This document shows positions 16,932-25,714 of a DNA stretch of 64,000 bases, one piece after another. The stretch's first letter is position 1; each line of letters opens with the position of its first letter. This DNA is from Clostridia bacterium (lineage in GTDB: Bacteria > Bacillota > Clostridia > Christensenellales > Aristaeellaceae). The DNA is taken from contig JAFXJP010000016.1 in assembly GCA_017532155.1 (NCBI GenBank), forward strand, positions 27,387 through 91,386, written 5' to 3'. Both the position numbers and the translations under genes were made by a program. The notes beneath the pieces are model-generated. The model worked only from the letters and a program-made list of their open reading frames with translations, was not told where the DNA came from and searched no databases.

Positions 16932-17333
16932 ATGCGCCGCTCACCCCTGAAACTCATTCTTTGCACCCTGCTGCTGGTCGGCATGGCCGGTTTTTTGTGG
17001 ATCCTGGGCACGCTGCTCACCGACGCCCTGCCCTCCAATCAAAAGAAAAACGCCGTTGTTGCTACCGACAGTTCCATCTATGAACGCGGCCCCTTCACGC
17101 TGGAGCGCGTAAACGAAGATGTAGGCAAAACACTTTACACCTACTTTAAAATTTATAGCCGCGGCGGAGAAAACGGCAGCAAAGAGCTGGTCTATGTCTG
17201 CGGCCGCCGTTATGAGAGCCTGCAGGTTAAATCCATTGGCTGGGCCACGGACGGCAGCTACGACGTCATCGTCCAGATGAAGGACGGAACAACCGATCTG
17301 TACGCCTTTGATAACAACGCAGGATGGCAATAA
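16932..17333 (+). CDS. Hypothetical single-pass membrane protein
   Basis: A 133-residue protein of unrecognised family. Residues 8-30 form one hydrophobic helix after a basic N-terminus (MRRSPLK), so it is either an uncleaved membrane anchor or a signal peptide. The remaining 100 residues are soluble, predicted mostly beta, and face outward. GGAGG lies 8 nt before the ATG at 16932; the open frame runs 22 codons further upstream but without support. It has its own terminator. Confidence 0.6.
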   Translation: MRRSPLKLILCTLLLVGMAGFLWILGTLLTDALPSNQKKNAVVATDSSIYERGPFTLERVNEDVGKTLYTYFKIYSRGGENGSKELVYVCGRRYESLQVKSIGWATDGSYDVIVQMKDGTTDLYAFDNNAGWQ

Positions 17334-17360
17334 AAAATCCTCCCTCGGGAGGATTTTTTC
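17333..17360. terminator. Bidirectional terminator between convergent genes
   Basis: Stem AAAAATCCTCCC / GGGAGGATTTTT with a 2-4 nt loop. It can end the hypothetical gene on the plus strand and the GNAT gene on the minus strand. Confidence 0.85.
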
Positions 17361-17873
17361 TTATTCTTTTTCTATTGCATACATATCGTGCGGCATATCA
17401 ACGCCTTTGTAATGCTTGACCCAGTGATCCACAACTTTCATGCCGTTTCTCCTGGCCACATTTTGCGAAGCGACGTTGATATCGCGGATGATAGAGCACA
17501 CTTTTTTCGCCCCCAGCACATCAAAAGCATACGCTTTACAGCCCTGCGCAGCCTCCGTAGCATAACCCTTATGCCACTGATCCCGGCGAAAAAGATACCC
17601 GATTTCCAGCACCTCTTCCTCTTTCCAGGGCTGTATGGTCAGCCCGCACTGGCCGATCATCTCATCCGTTTCCTTCAGAATAACCGCCCACAGGCCCATT
17701 CCGTATTGCTGATAACGCGCGAGCTGCTTATCCAGCCATTCCTGCGTTTCCGCCGCAGTAAAGGCGCCGTTATAAGCGTACATCGTTTCCTCATCCTGCA
17801 GGATCGCTTTAAGCGCAGGCAAATCCTCCTGCGTCATTTCGCGCAGATACAGTCTTTCCGTCTGCAAAATCAT
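17361..17873 (-). CDS. GNAT family N-acetyltransferase (RimJ/RimL type)
   Basis: A 170-residue acetyltransferase that moves an acetyl group from acetyl-CoA to an amine. The N-terminal LQTERLYLREMTQEDLPAL is typical of the RimJ/RimL-like Acetyltransf_3 group. The acetyl-CoA loop is seen at RRDQWHKGYATEAAQG, and the end of the fold at NVASQNVARRNGMKVVDHWV. The substrate is unknown. Its ATG overlaps the M42 peptidase stop by four bases (ATGA), so the two are co-translated. Confidence 0.88.
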   Translation of the reverse strand: MILQTERLYLREMTQEDLPALKAILQDEETMYAYNGAFTAAETQEWLDKQLARYQQYGMGLWAVILKETDEMIGQCGLTIQPWKEEEVLEIGYLFRRDQWHKGYATEAAQGCKAYAFDVLGAKKVCSIIRDINVASQNVARRNGMKVVDHWVKHYKGVDMPHDMYAIEKE

Positions 17874-18913
17874 AGCTGCAGATACCCCTTGAGCACCTTG
17901 AGCGTATTGAGCACACCCTCGATATGGCTGCGCTCGTAGCCGTGGCTGGCATATACGCCCGCGCCGATCAGACCGTGGCGGATATCATAGCCTGCGCGCA
18001 GCGTGGCCTCCACATCCGAGCCGTAGCCGGGATAAATATCCACAGCATAGCTTGCATTCTCGCGCTTGGCGGCGTCAATCAATTTACCTACCACCTGATA
18101 GCTGTAGGGACCGCCGGAGTCCTTGGCGCAGATGGATACGTCCTTTTCCGTGCAGCTCAGGCCATCGCCTACACAGCCCATATCCACGCTGATGGCTTCC
18201 GTCACGCCCTGCGGTACGCTGGCAGAGCCGCCGTGGCCCACTTCTTCATATACCGTCACATGCGCATACACGCGGCGGACAGGGGTGATATTGTTATCCT
18301 TCAGATACTTCGCAAAGCCCAGCAGAATGCCCACCGACAGCTTATCATCCAGGAAGCGGCTCTTGATATAGCCCGATTCCGTCACGCGGGTGCGGGGCTC
18401 CATGCATACGATATCGCCCACCTCAATGCCCAGCGCACGGGTATCCGCCGCCGTCTTCACATCCTCATCCAGCACGATTTCCATCGCGCCGAAGGTGCGC
18501 TTGGTATCGCCGTAGCTAAGATTGACGTGCACAGAGGCGTTGCACAGCTGCAGCGTGCCCTCAATCACGCGGCCTGCGCGCGTATACACGCGGCAGTTCT
18601 CCGCTTCACAGTTCTCCGCACGCAATCCGCCCAGATTGGTCACCTTCAGGCGGCCATTGCCCTTGATTTCCGTCACCATGGCGCCCAGCGTGTCGGCATG
18701 CGCTTCGAGGAACAATCCGTCGTTCACATCCGTGCCGCCCAAATCCACCAGCACGCCGCCTTTGGTCGTAAGCTTCGCATCAAAGCCCAGCTCCGCAAAG
18801 GCCGTCTGCACCCAGGCCGCCGCCTTTTCGGTATAGCCGGAAGGGCTGTCGATCGCCAGCAATTCTTTGGTCTTTTCCACTGCATAAAGTGCATATTCTC
18901 TATTCATTTCCAT
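17870..18913 (-). CDS. M42 family metallopeptidase
   Basis: A 347-residue cytoplasmic di-metal aminopeptidase of family M42 (FrvX/glutamyl aminopeptidase-like). Visible metal and catalytic elements are the His and Asp in EAHADTLG, the bridging Asp in RFLDDKLSVG, the Glu pair in VYEEVGHGGSA, and the late His in GVYASHGYERSH. M42 enzymes form tetrahedral dodecamers that trim peptides, which fits a peptide-importing cell. The ATG at 18913 follows GGAGG by 8 nt; the open frame extends 19 codons further without a ribosome site. It leads a two-gene operon with the GNAT protein. Confidence 0.9.
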   Translation of the reverse strand: MEMNREYALYAVEKTKELLAIDSPSGYTEKAAAWVQTAFAELGFDAKLTTKGGVLVDLGGTDVNDGLFLEAHADTLGAMVTEIKGNGRLKVTNLGGLRAENCEAENCRVYTRAGRVIEGTLQLCNASVHVNLSYGDTKRTFGAMEIVLDEDVKTAADTRALGIEVGDIVCMEPRTRVTESGYIKSRFLDDKLSVGILLGFAKYLKDNNITPVRRVYAHVTVYEEVGHGGSASVPQGVTEAISVDMGCVGDGLSCTEKDVSICAKDSGGPYSYQVVGKLIDAAKRENASYAVDIYPGYGSDVEATLRAGYDIRHGLIGAGVYASHGYERSHIEGVLNTLKVLKGYLQL

Positions 18914-18940
18914 GATGATCGCCTCCATTTCTGCATAAAT

Positions 18941-18970
18941 ATTATAGCATACCATAATCCTGCATTTCAA
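18941..18970 (-). promoter_or_regulatory. Promoter of the M42 peptidase/GNAT operon
   Basis: On the minus strand TTGAAA (18965-18970), 18-bp spacer, TATAAT (18941-18946). It is back-to-back with the promoter for the kinase gene on the plus strand. Confidence 0.65.
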
Positions 18971-18973
18971 GGC

Positions 18974-19001
18974 TTGTTCTTTGGGGCCTCTATGCTATAA
19001 T
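18974..19001 (+). promoter_or_regulatory. Promoter of the APH-type kinase
   Basis: TTGTTC (18974-18979), 16-bp spacer, TATAAT (18996-19001). The predicted start near 19008 leaves a short leader containing GGAGGTGAT. Confidence 0.65.
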
Positions 19002-19026
19002 AATTGCACACGGAGGTGATATTACC

Positions 19027-19875
19027 ATGCAGCCTTTCTCTCATCCTGCCAAATGGCGCGATACCGTTGATCCTTTTTCGCTTCATTATCACACCTTCAA
19101 GCCCCTGGAAATCCTGGGTTATCCGGCGGCCCGCAATGATGTATTCCATGTTCGCGGAAGCTATAACGGCGAAGAAATCACAGCCTATATCAAAGCTGCG
19201 CGCGCCAAAGATGCAAACATTGAAAATGAAATTGCGCTCTTGCGGCAGCTCCCCCTCGAGCATATTCCGCGCGTTCTGGATGACGGCGTAAATCCGGTGT
19301 CCTTTTCTGTCACCTCAGCCATGCCCGGCCATCGTCTTTCCGTTCTTGTCGGCGCAAACGAACATGACGCAGCGCTTGAATACATGGAAGCCTACGGCGA
19401 GGCATTGGCGCGCATTCACCAGCTAACGCCCGCTGCAGGCAAAACGCCAGACCGGAAATTCCGCCACGCGCCGCCTGACGCACTGCTGGAAAAGCTGTGC
19501 TTAACTTCCTATGCAAAATACTTTTCCTGCCCGCCGGCAAAAGGTGAGCAGGTCTTCTGCCATGGTGATTTTCACTATGCCAATATTCTGTGGCAAGATA
19601 AGCAGATCAGCGGCATTCTTGATTTTGAGCTGTCCGGCTACGGAGATCGTGATTTTGACATTGCCTGGGCAATATTCAGACGGCACGGTCAAACCTTCAT
19701 GAAGACCGAAGCTGAAATGCAGCACTTTTTGCGCGGATACGCCAAGCACGGCGTCTATTGTCTTGACAGCGTAATCTTCTACATGGCACAAAACTACGTG
19801 TATTTTATGGATGCCGCAGACGGTGATGAAGACTATTGCAATTATGCGCGCAGCTGGCTGAAACGCCTCGATTAA
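19027..19875 (+). CDS. Aminoglycoside phosphotransferase (APH) family kinase
   Basis: A 282-residue small-molecule kinase of the APH/choline-kinase fold. The catalytic loop is FCHGDFHYANILW and the metal-binding segment is ILDFELSGYGDRDFDIAW. The N-lobe is short. The family phosphorylates alcohols such as aminoglycosides, choline, homoserine or sugars; the substrate is not evident, and there is no reason to call it a resistance gene. The ribosome site GGAGGTGAT is close to ideal. It is monocistronic, and its terminator at 19.93 kb is shared with the convergent GH13 operon. Confidence 0.83.
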   Translation: MQPFSHPAKWRDTVDPFSLHYHTFKPLEILGYPAARNDVFHVRGSYNGEEITAYIKAARAKDANIENEIALLRQLPLEHIPRVLDDGVNPVSFSVTSAMPGHRLSVLVGANEHDAALEYMEAYGEALARIHQLTPAAGKTPDRKFRHAPPDALLEKLCLTSYAKYFSCPPAKGEQVFCHGDFHYANILWQDKQISGILDFELSGYGDRDFDIAWAIFRRHGQTFMKTEAEMQHFLRGYAKHGVYCLDSVIFYMAQNYVYFMDAADGDEDYCNYARSWLKRLD

Positions 19876-19922
19876 CAATCCGTTTCTCGATCACGCAAAG
19901 CATGATCGTATCCACAGCAAAC

Positions 19923-19963
19923 AAAAAGGCCTGAGCTCGATAATCCAAGCTCAGACCTTTTTT
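19923..19963. terminator. Bidirectional terminator between the kinase and the GH13 operon
   Basis: Arms AAAGGCCTGAGCT and AGCTCAGACCTTT (one mismatch) flank a 10-nt loop, with A and T tracts on both sides. Confidence 0.82.
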
Positions 19964-20003
19964 CAATTATCTGCTGCGTCCATAACGCAGTTTTTATTCT
20001 GCA

Positions 20004-21776
20004 TCACGACCGCACCGAGTGCACAGTCACCTGATAATCACCATCATTCATCTCATTGCCAAATACGTCATATCCGCTGTGGCTGAAGCGGCGAATGCGC
20101 ACCGTATCGCGGTCAATGGCAGTGATCTCAAAAGCGCCTGTGCGCAGCACCGGACGGGAAGCGCGCAAAGAAAGCGCATCACGGGTGATCTTCATGATCT
20201 CCTCATCCTCTTCGCCCCAGGGGAAGGTGCCGCGGCAGAAGGGATCGGCTGCGCCCTCCATACCGGCCTCATCGCCGTAGTAGAGGCTGGGAATACCGGG
20301 CATGGCCGCAAAGATCTTCCACATCTCCTTGAGACGGCGGACAGCCAGATTGCGCTTGTCCTTGGGCAGCTTCAAGCCGCCGCGGTAAAGCGGATCCACA
20401 TCCTCCCAGCGCTCGCCGCACAGGGTGTTCAGCAGGCGCGGACGGTCGTGGCTGCTCATCAGGTTCATCAGCGAGTAGAAGAAGGGCGTGGGATAATTCT
20501 CGCGCAGGCTTTCGATGCGGCGCACAAACTCGTATGCATCGATGTCGCCTCGCACATAGTTCTGCGCCGCCTCGCGCAGCGGATAGTTCATCACGCTGTC
20601 CAGCGTATCGCCCAGGCAGTAGCAGCGCATTTCGCCATAGGCCACCTTGTTGCTGGCGTCTTCCCACACCTCGCCCAGCAGCACAGCGTCATCTTTCTCA
20701 CGGTCCACGCTCTTGCGCAGATCACGCAGGAAATGCATCGTCAGTTCATCCGCCACATCCAGTCGCCAGCCGGCGGTGCCGCACTTGATCCAGTGCCGCG
20801 CCACGCCGTCTTCCTTGAACATGAACTCGCGGTAGTCCTCATTTTCCTTATTCACTTCGGGCAGCGTATCAATGCCCCACCAGCAGCGGTACTTCTCCGG
20901 GAACTTCTCGAACGTGTACCACTTATAGTAAGGAGAATGCTCGCCCTGATACGCGCCGGGGCCGGGATGGCGGCCATAGCGGTTAAAGTAGGGGCTGTCA
21001 TCGCCCGTGTGGCTGAATACGCCGTCCAGCAGCACGCGCATGCCGCGCTTTTCAGCCTCTGCACACAGGCGCTTGAGATCCTCTTCCGTGCCCAGCATGG
21101 GGTCTACCTGCATGTAATCACCCGTATCATAGCGGTGATTGCTGCGGGCCAGGAAAATGGGATTGAGATAAATAACAGTAATATGCAGGGACTGCAAATA
21201 ATCCAGCTTTTCGATGATGCCCTGCAGGTTGCCGCCGAAGAAATCGCGGGAATGCGTATCGCCGTTGAGCGGATCAAAGAGCGCAAGCGGCGGCTCATCC
21301 CACTTTTCGTGCAGATAGATATCATCGCGCGTCATGAACGGCGGGCGCGTGCGGTGGAAGCGATCGGGGAAAATCTGGTACATGATACCCTCGCGCAGGA
21401 AATGCGGCGGATCATAATCGGGATCGTACACCGTGATCTGGAAGGGCTTGGGCTGCGTCTCCGTCATTTCGCCCACGCCGCCAAGGCCGTCGGCGGCATT
21501 GCCGAGATATACCGGCTGGCCGTTTTCCCCGACAGCGGAGAAATAATACCACATGAGCTTGGGGCTGTGCGGCGCGCAGAAGCGAACTTCATAAGCGTCA
21601 CCGTCAGCATGCTGCAGCGGCAGCAGACGGGGAGCCTGGCCCTCAGCCAGAAAAACGGCATTCACAGCGCGGGCATGACCTTCCACATACACGCGCAGGC
21701 GGATGATTTCACCGCAGCGTACGGCGCCAAAAGGCGCACGACAATCAAGGGAGCGAGAGTCATGATACAGTCGCAT
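20004..21776 (-). CDS. GH13 alpha-glucosidic hydrolase (neopullulanase / cyclomaltodextrinase-like)
   Basis: A 590-residue cytoplasmic alpha-amylase family enzyme. Residues 1-115 are an N-terminal beta-sandwich resembling CBM34. The (beta/alpha)8 barrel starts near REGIMYQIFPDRF at about 128-140. GH13 regions are clear: LLDGVFSHTG, GWRLDVADE with nucleophile Asp340, LLGEVWEDA with acid/base Glu369, and SSHDRP with stabiliser Asp444 (SSHD replaces the usual NHD). The segment SVMNYPLREA is typical of the neopullulanase/cyclomaltodextrinase clade. There is no signal peptide, so it acts on imported maltodextrins. It follows znuB by 27 nt, so it appears to be the last gene of a seven-gene operon. 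Confidence 0.88.
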   Translation of the reverse strand: MRLYHDSRSLDCRAPFGAVRCGEIIRLRVYVEGHARAVNAVFLAEGQAPRLLPLQHADGDAYEVRFCAPHSPKLMWYYFSAVGENGQPVYLGNAADGLGGVGEMTETQPKPFQITVYDPDYDPPHFLREGIMYQIFPDRFHRTRPPFMTRDDIYLHEKWDEPPLALFDPLNGDTHSRDFFGGNLQGIIEKLDYLQSLHITVIYLNPIFLARSNHRYDTGDYMQVDPMLGTEEDLKRLCAEAEKRGMRVLLDGVFSHTGDDSPYFNRYGRHPGPGAYQGEHSPYYKWYTFEKFPEKYRCWWGIDTLPEVNKENEDYREFMFKEDGVARHWIKCGTAGWRLDVADELTMHFLRDLRKSVDREKDDAVLLGEVWEDASNKVAYGEMRCYCLGDTLDSVMNYPLREAAQNYVRGDIDAYEFVRRIESLRENYPTPFFYSLMNLMSSHDRPRLLNTLCGERWEDVDPLYRGGLKLPKDKRNLAVRRLKEMWKIFAAMPGIPSLYYGDEAGMEGAADPFCRGTFPWGEEDEEIMKITRDALSLRASRPVLRTGAFEITAIDRDTVRIRRFSHSGYDVFGNEMNDGDYQVTVHSVRS

Positions 21777-21803
21777 GCAAAAAACCTCAATTTTTTATAT
21801 TTT

Positions 21804-22658
21804 TTATGCCTGAAGGCGAATGCGCAGAATTTGCGAAAGCAGCAGCGTAAGGGCATAAATGCTGGCAGCGCACAGCACCACCGCCGCGCCCACGCTGGAA
21901 TTCAGCGGCACGGAGATGATCAGCCCGCACACACCGCTAAAAAGGGAAAAGAGCACTGAGAAGAATGCGTGCTGCCTGGCGCTGCGGGAGATATTGCGCG
22001 CGGCGGCAGCGGGCAGGATGAGCAGCGCATTGATCAGCAATACGCCCACCCAGCGGATCGCGAGCATCACGGCGACCGCAACCAGGATGACAAAAGCATA
22101 TTCAACCAGATTGGTGCGAATGCCGCGGCTTTGCGCCAGCTGCGGATTGACAGCAGTAAGCAGCAGATGATTATACATCATGGCCCACAGCGCAACACCC
22201 GCCACCAGTGCAATGAAGAGCCACAGGATGTCCATTTGCGTGACAGCCAGCACATCGCCTACCAGGATAGAGGAATACTTGCTGAACCGTCCGTTGCCGG
22301 AAAGAATCAGCAGGCCCAGCGCGATGCCGGTGGAGGAGAATACGCTGATGGTGGTATCGGCAGAAGCGCCGCCGGTGCGGTTGATGCGCGTAATCAGCAT
22401 CGCCCAGAGAATACCAAAGCATACAAGGATGACCGTGACATTGCTCATGCCAAGCAATACGCCAATGCCAAGGCCAAAAAGCGCGCTGTGCCCGAGCGCA
22501 TCTGAGAAAAAGGCCATGCGTTTATTGACAGCCATGGTACCAAGCAGCGCCAGCAGCGGCGTTAAAAGCAGCATGGCCAGCAGGGCGTTTTTCATGAAGG
22601 TGAACTGAAAAATCTCAAAGGGCAGCAGCACATCCATGATGGCATAGATTGTATTCAT
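21804..22658 (-). CDS. znuB: Metal ABC transporter permease, ZnuB/MntB type
   Basis: A 284-residue ABC-3 family permease with about eight hydrophobic helices. Family blocks include KRMAFFSDALGHSALFGLGIG near residue 46 and AIRWVGVLLINALLILPAAAARN near 205. It forms the membrane channel of a zinc or manganese importer with the adjacent ATPase. Start choice: ATG at 22658 has GGAGG 7 nt upstream and overlaps the znuC stop by one base (TGATG); a GTG one codon earlier is less likely. The solute-binding protein of the system (ZnuA) is not in this window. Confidence 0.9.
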   Translation of the reverse strand: MNTIYAIMDVLLPFEIFQFTFMKNALLAMLLLTPLLALLGTMAVNKRMAFFSDALGHSALFGLGIGVLLGMSNVTVILVCFGILWAMLITRINRTGGASADTTISVFSSTGIALGLLILSGNGRFSKYSSILVGDVLAVTQMDILWLFIALVAGVALWAMMYNHLLLTAVNPQLAQSRGIRTNLVEYAFVILVAVAVMLAIRWVGVLLINALLILPAAAARNISRSARQHAFFSVLFSLFSGVCGLIISVPLNSSVGAAVVLCAASIYALTLLLSQILRIRLQA

Positions 22659-23470
22659 CACTTGCCCTCCCTTGCTGCCGCGGGGAAGGCCTCACGGAAG
22701 GTTTCGCAGGCAAAGACCGTTTCCGGCGTGCCGGCGCACAGGACGCTTTTATTCAGCAGCACCATTTGATCGGCATATTCCCTGACCAGCGACCAGTCAT
22801 GCGATACCAGCAAAATGGCCATATGCCGGCTGCGCTTAAGCTGATCGACGGTATCGAGGAACAGATACAGGCCGTTCTGATCCATACCGGACACAGGCTC
22901 ATCGAGGATCAGCAGGTCGGGCGTAGGCGTAAGCGCCATCGCCAGCAGCACGCGCTGCAGTTCGCCGCCGGAAAGCTGGCCCATCTGTCGGCTTGCAAGC
23001 TTCTCCGCCTGCGCCAGAGAAAGCGCCTCCTGTACCCGCTCGCGGGTCTTTTTGCCAACGCCCGTCCAAACGGGGCGTTTGGTCAGCGATGCAGCGATAA
23101 AATCCGTTACCGTGACGGGCATTTGCTTGTCAAAGGGCAGTTGCTGAGGTACATAACCCGTGCGTACCATGCGCAAAGGACGCTCGCGGTCATCAATGTG
23201 ATGAATGGCGCCGGTATAGGGAATCTGCGAGAGCAGCGCGCGGATGAGCGTGGTTTTGCCAGCGCCGTTCGGGCCGACCAGCGCAGTCAGCTGGCCGCAG
23301 TGAATGTGCATGTACACATCCTGCAGCAGCGTATCGCCGCCCGATGTGACAGACACGTTTTCCAGCTCAATGCGGCACAGCCCGCAATGGCTGTGATGGT
23401 GATGCGTGTGATCGTGGTGCTTGTGCGTGGGATCATACGCTTCAGGGGCGAAAAGATTATTCCTGGGCAT
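22658..23470 (-). CDS. znuC: Metal ABC transporter ATPase, ZnuC type, with His-rich N-terminus
   Basis: A 270-residue ATPase energising the ZnuB permease. Walker A is GPNGAGKTT at 66-74, the Q-loop lies in GYVPQQLPFD, the signature is QLSGGELQRVLLAMA, and Walker B is DLLILDEPVSGMD. Residues 16-28 are a His-rich patch (HKHHDHTHHHHSH) followed by a CxxC (CGLC), unusual for the family and a likely zinc-binding or sensing site. The start overlaps nth by 14 nt. The metal is inferred as zinc from the family and the His patch; manganese cannot be excluded. Confidence 0.9.
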   Translation of the reverse strand: MPRNNLFAPEAYDPTHKHHDHTHHHHSHCGLCRIELENVSVTSGGDTLLQDVYMHIHCGQLTALVGPNGAGKTTLIRALLSQIPYTGAIHHIDDRERPLRMVRTGYVPQQLPFDKQMPVTVTDFIAASLTKRPVWTGVGKKTRERVQEALSLAQAEKLASRQMGQLSGGELQRVLLAMALTPTPDLLILDEPVSGMDQNGLYLFLDTVDQLKRSRHMAILLVSHDWSLVREYADQMVLLNKSVLCAGTPETVFACETFREAFPAAAREGK

Positions 23471-24116
23471 ACTCGTTTACTTTCTGCGGCTTCATCCGCT
23501 GATGATAATCTTTGCAATGTGCACGAAGCGGGCAAATATCGCACTTGGGATTGCGCGCGCTGCACACGCGGCGGCCGTGCCAGATCAGCCAGTGATGCGC
23601 ATCGCACCAATCCGCCTTGGGAATGGCGCGGCGCAGCTGCCGCTCGGTTTCCTCCACGTTGTTGGCGTCCGCCAGACCGAGACGGTTGGACACGCGGAAA
23701 ACATGCGTATCCACGGCGATGGCAGGCACCTTAAAGGCATTGGCAAGCACCACATTAGCAGTCTTGCGGCCAACGCCGGGCAGCTGCGTGAGCGCTTCCA
23801 TGCTATTGGGCACCTCGCCGCCGTACTTTTCACACAGGATGCGGCAGGCCGCGACAATATTAACCGCCTTGGTTTTAAAGCCGCAGCTTTTGACATAAGG
23901 ATACAGCGTGTCGGCGTCGATGGCGGCCATGGCCCGGGCGTCGGGAAAATCGCGGAACACCGCGGGGGTGACTTTATTCACCTGCTTATCCGTGCACTGC
24001 GCCGAAAGCATGGTAGCCACCAGTGTTTCGTAAGGATTGGTAAAGTTGAGCTCCGGCCCGGCGTCGGGATAGGTTTCATACAGCAGGCGCAGGATCTCGC
24101 CTTTTTTCACTCTCAT
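23457..24116 (-). CDS. nth: Endonuclease III
   Basis: A 219-residue DNA glycosylase/AP lyase that removes oxidised pyrimidines. The helix-hairpin-helix motif LPGVGRKTANVV carries catalytic Lys118, and the catalytic Asp136 lies in AIAVDTHVFR. The 4Fe-4S cluster Cys residues are C185, C192, C195 and C201 in the standard C-x6-C-x2-C-x5-C spacing. Length matches the family. It overlaps both neighbours (FolT-like gene by 4 nt, znuC by 14 nt), so it sits inside a coupled operon. Confidence 0.97.
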   Translation of the reverse strand: MRVKKGEILRLLYETYPDAGPELNFTNPYETLVATMLSAQCTDKQVNKVTPAVFRDFPDARAMAAIDADTLYPYVKSCGFKTKAVNIVAACRILCEKYGGEVPNSMEALTQLPGVGRKTANVVLANAFKVPAIAVDTHVFRVSNRLGLADANNVEETERQLRRAIPKADWCDAHHWLIWHGRRVCSARNPKCDICPLRAHCKDYHQRMKPQKVNEYAQE

Positions 24117-24745
24117 TTCTTCAGTACTCCCTCAAGCGTTCTGCGGTAGCGGCGCATCAGCAGCAGTATCAGCGTGTATACCGGGAAAGTGCCCAGCTGC
24201 GCCAGCAGCCGGATGCCGATATACTCTTCCGCGGCGGTTTTGGTCACCCAGTTGAGCGCCCACAGCGAATTGAGAAAAGCGTAGCATATCAGGGAAACCA
24301 GCAGCTGACAGATGACAATGCGCAGCGTGGGCAGTTCCTTTTTATGCAGGAAAATGCCGTAGAAAAGGCCCGTCATAAAGGCCGTCAGCGTGTAGCCAAA
24401 GTAAAAATTGCCGGCATTGAAAAGCAATGCGCCAATGATGTCAGCCACCACAGCCAGCGTAACGGTGGGCACCAGGCCAAAGAGCATGCCCGACAGCGCC
24501 AGCGGCACAAAGCCCAGCGACAATTCCAGAATACGCGGCAGAATGGTGATTTTGCATACCTCTGCCATGATGATATTCAGCGCGATCAGCATGCCAAGAA
24601 GAGAAATCTCCTTGGTGGTAAAACGCTTTTTTTCCACAATAAAGCAGCTGACCAGACCAAGAACCAGCGTGATCAGCACCAGGATCATAACCAGGGCGCT
24701 GTGATCATTGATGAAGCTGAGCGCTCCGCGGATGAGGGTATCCAT
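24113..24745 (-). CDS. ECF transporter S component, folate (FolT)-like
   Basis: A 210-residue membrane protein with about six helices. The pattern TTKEISLLGMLIALNIIMAE, then GFVPLALSGMLFGLVPT and FYFGYTLTAFMTGLFYGIFL, matches ECF S components of the folate family, which capture a vitamin and dock on a shared EcfA-A'-T module. That module is not in the window. The start at 24745 was set by AAAGGAGG 7 nt upstream; an upstream in-frame start overlaps that site. It overlaps nth by 4 nt. Folate specificity is a family-level guess. Confidence 0.78.
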   Translation of the reverse strand: MDTLIRGALSFINDHSALVMILVLITLVLGLVSCFIVEKKRFTTKEISLLGMLIALNIIMAEVCKITILPRILELSLGFVPLALSGMLFGLVPTVTLAVVADIIGALLFNAGNFYFGYTLTAFMTGLFYGIFLHKKELPTLRIVICQLLVSLICYAFLNSLWALNWVTKTAAEEYIGIRLLAQLGTFPVYTLILLLMRRYRRTLEGVLKK

Positions 24746-24772
24746 GGCGCAGCCTCCTTTCAAAGGGGAGAT

Positions 24773-25714
24773 TTACTCCACTGTTTCGCGTACAACAAAG
24801 CTTTCAAACAGGAATTCCAGCAGCGCATCGCGGTTGGCCGGCACATCAATCTGCTGCGTGGCCATTTCCATGTAGTAGAATTCCCGGCCTGTGCCGTCGA
24901 TGGGAATGCGGAACTGCTCGATATCGGCGTCGCGCAGCTCAAAGGCATAGCCGGCAGCGTCCAGAAAATCCTTGAGGGTCATGTTGGTAGCGGTAATGTT
25001 GTTAAACACGGTGGTAGCGATCTGCACAGCGCTGTTGTAATCCACCTCGCGCAGGCTGTCGGCCAGAGAGGAAACAACATTGCGCGCACGGGTGGTGCGG
25101 CGATAGTCGTAGCGTTCGCCGTCTACCGAAATATCCGAGCGGATGCGCATGTAAATGACAGCGGCATAACCGCGGAAATGATACGTGCCCGCGCCCTTGA
25201 GAACAGGCTCTGTCCAGTCGCTCTTATAGGCATTTTTATCACGCAGACGGATGGATTCGCCATTGGTGACAGTGATGTCCACGCCGCCCAGCGCATCGAT
25301 GATATTGGCCACATTGTTCCAGTCGACCAGAATATATTTTTGAATATCCAGACCGAAATGGGAATTGAGCGTCTGCATCATCTCTTCAATAGAGAAGCGC
25401 TTGGCAATGCCGTTAAGGCGGCCATAAGCGCCATCCGGACGCATGACCAGCATATCGCGGATGAAGGAGGTGAGCATCACGCGGTGCGCGATGGTATCGA
25501 CCGTCACCAGCATGATACCGTCGGTGTTGCGGGGCGCGTCCTCACTCGAGCCGGACCAGGAGTCAGAGCACAAAAGCAGATAATGATGCATACCCGCGGG
25601 CGTTTCTTCGATTTCGTCCTGCGTCAACGGCACAATGGGGATCAGCTCTTCAGCAATGCCCAGGGGCAGGGACAAACAAAAAATCAGACAAAAACAAAGA
25701 ATCTTCTTCAGCAA
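24773..25714 (-). CDS. LytR-CpsA-Psr (LCP) family protein
   Basis: A 313-residue LCP protein. The N-terminal 21 residues look like a signal peptide (LKKILCFCLIFCLSLPLGIA) rather than the more common retained anchor. The LCP core shows HYLLLCSDSWSG, the substrate-site pair RNTDGIMLVTVD and TSFIRDMLV, YGRLNGIA, IDALGGVDITV, and the Arg cluster YDYRRTTRARNVV. LCP enzymes attach teichoic acids or other glycopolymers to peptidoglycan, or hydrolyse lipid-linked precursors. It overlaps the dCMP deaminase by 7 nt and lies 27 nt before the FolT-like gene. Confidence 0.88.
   Translation of the reverse strand: MLKKILCFCLIFCLSLPLGIAEELIPIVPLTQDEIEETPAGMHHYLLLCSDSWSGSSEDAPRNTDGIMLVTVDTIAHRVMLTSFIRDMLVMRPDGAYGRLNGIAKRFSIEEMMQTLNSHFGLDIQKYILVDWNNVANIIDALGGVDITVTNGESIRLRDKNAYKSDWTEPVLKGAGTYHFRGYAAVIYMRIRSDISVDGERYDYRRTTRARNVVSSLADSLREVDYNSAVQIATTVFNNITATNMTLKDFLDAAGYAFELRDADIEQFRIPIDGTGREFYYMEMATQQIDVPANRDALLEFLFESFVVRETVE

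Noticed and set aside
19027-19875. Aminoglycoside-resistance kinase
   Set aside because: Only general APH-fold motifs are present; many family members act on unrelated metabolites.
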